This document shows, one piece after another, positions 63,986 through 64,000 of a DNA stretch of 64,000 bases. The DNA is from Ascarosepion bandense (Eukaryota > Mollusca > Cephalopoda > Sepiida > Sepiidae). The translations under genes were made by a program, and so were the position numbers. The DNA lies in contig JBBBDQ010001026.1 in NCBI GenBank assembly GCA_037127315.1, positions 7,022,501-7,086,500 on the forward strand. Direction: 5' to 3'. Below the pieces are notes generated by a model. The model saw only the letters and a list, made by a program, of their open reading frames with translations. It searched no databases and had not been told where the DNA came from. Numbering within the stretch: position 1 is the stretch's first letter; every line of letters begins with the position of its first letter.

Positions 63986-64000
63986 AATAAAATAAGGCAA

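Overview
The window reads as repeat-dominated, AT-rich nuclear DNA from a metazoan. I could not support one intact host protein-coding gene. Supporting signs are non-LTR retrotransposons of two kinds, a Ty3/gypsy element with C. elegans K02A2.6-like pol, Tc1/mariner and Helitron DNA transposons, tRNA- and 5S-rRNA-derived SINEs, and dozens of (TA)n, (TG)n, (GATA)n, (GAA)n and (GGAA)n tracts. From the flavour of these repeats (RTE ends running into (GAA)n, tRNA-like SINEs, TA/TG microsatellites) I infer a lophotrochozoan, most likely a cephalopod mollusc such as an octopus. That is inference, not proof.

Layout. 0-9.7 kb: SINEs, RTE-type LINE 3' ends with (GAA)n tails, a long foldback palindrome, a 5S-tRNA composite SINE, a deleted Tc1 element and a degenerate transposase. 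9.7-13.2 kb: a degenerate ~40-bp satellite. 14.4-19 kb: a VNTR-bearing LINE derivative, a CR1/jockey-type LINE 3' half, inverted repeats and TA tracts. 19.1-19.8 kb: a dimeric element carrying hammerhead ribozymes, followed by a second subfamily. 20-32 kb: mariner remnant, LINE fragments, a Tc1/mariner-like MITE family, a Helitron with both termini, more hammerhead elements and a second foldback. 32.7-37.5 kb: a broken gypsy element interrupted by a SINE and a VNTR element. 37.6-45.3 kb: second 5S composite, solo LTR, 63-bp satellite, minisatellite element, second Helitron. 45.9-54 kb: RTE copies, SINEs, 166-bp and GC-rich 242-bp satellites, second solo LTR. 55-57 kb: 35-bp satellite with a MITE cleanly inserted. 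58-64 kb: second minisatellite element, hammerhead element, transposase remnant, and the 5' part of a second gypsy element running off the end.

How the parts work together. The relationships are those of mobile elements. Short elements carry their own RNA polymerase III-type promoters (tRNA A/B boxes, 5S internal control region). One set also encodes type I hammerhead ribozymes, arranged like the retrozymes known from metazoans. Another set ends in the 3' tail of the resident CR1/jockey-like LINE and is probably mobilised by it. Many microsatellites sit at the tails of these elements and were probably seeded by them.

The most interesting signals are: (1) complete hammerhead folds fused to tRNA-like promoters in two subfamilies with compensatory stem changes; (2) a 5S rRNA + tRNA dimeric SINE with at least three copies sharing the same junction; (3) an SVA-like VNTR element with a LINE tail; (4) a minisatellite-terminus element in two mirror-image states; (5) a GC-rich 242-bp satellite with three stacked hairpins. 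All calls come from reading by eye; no alignment or folding program was run.
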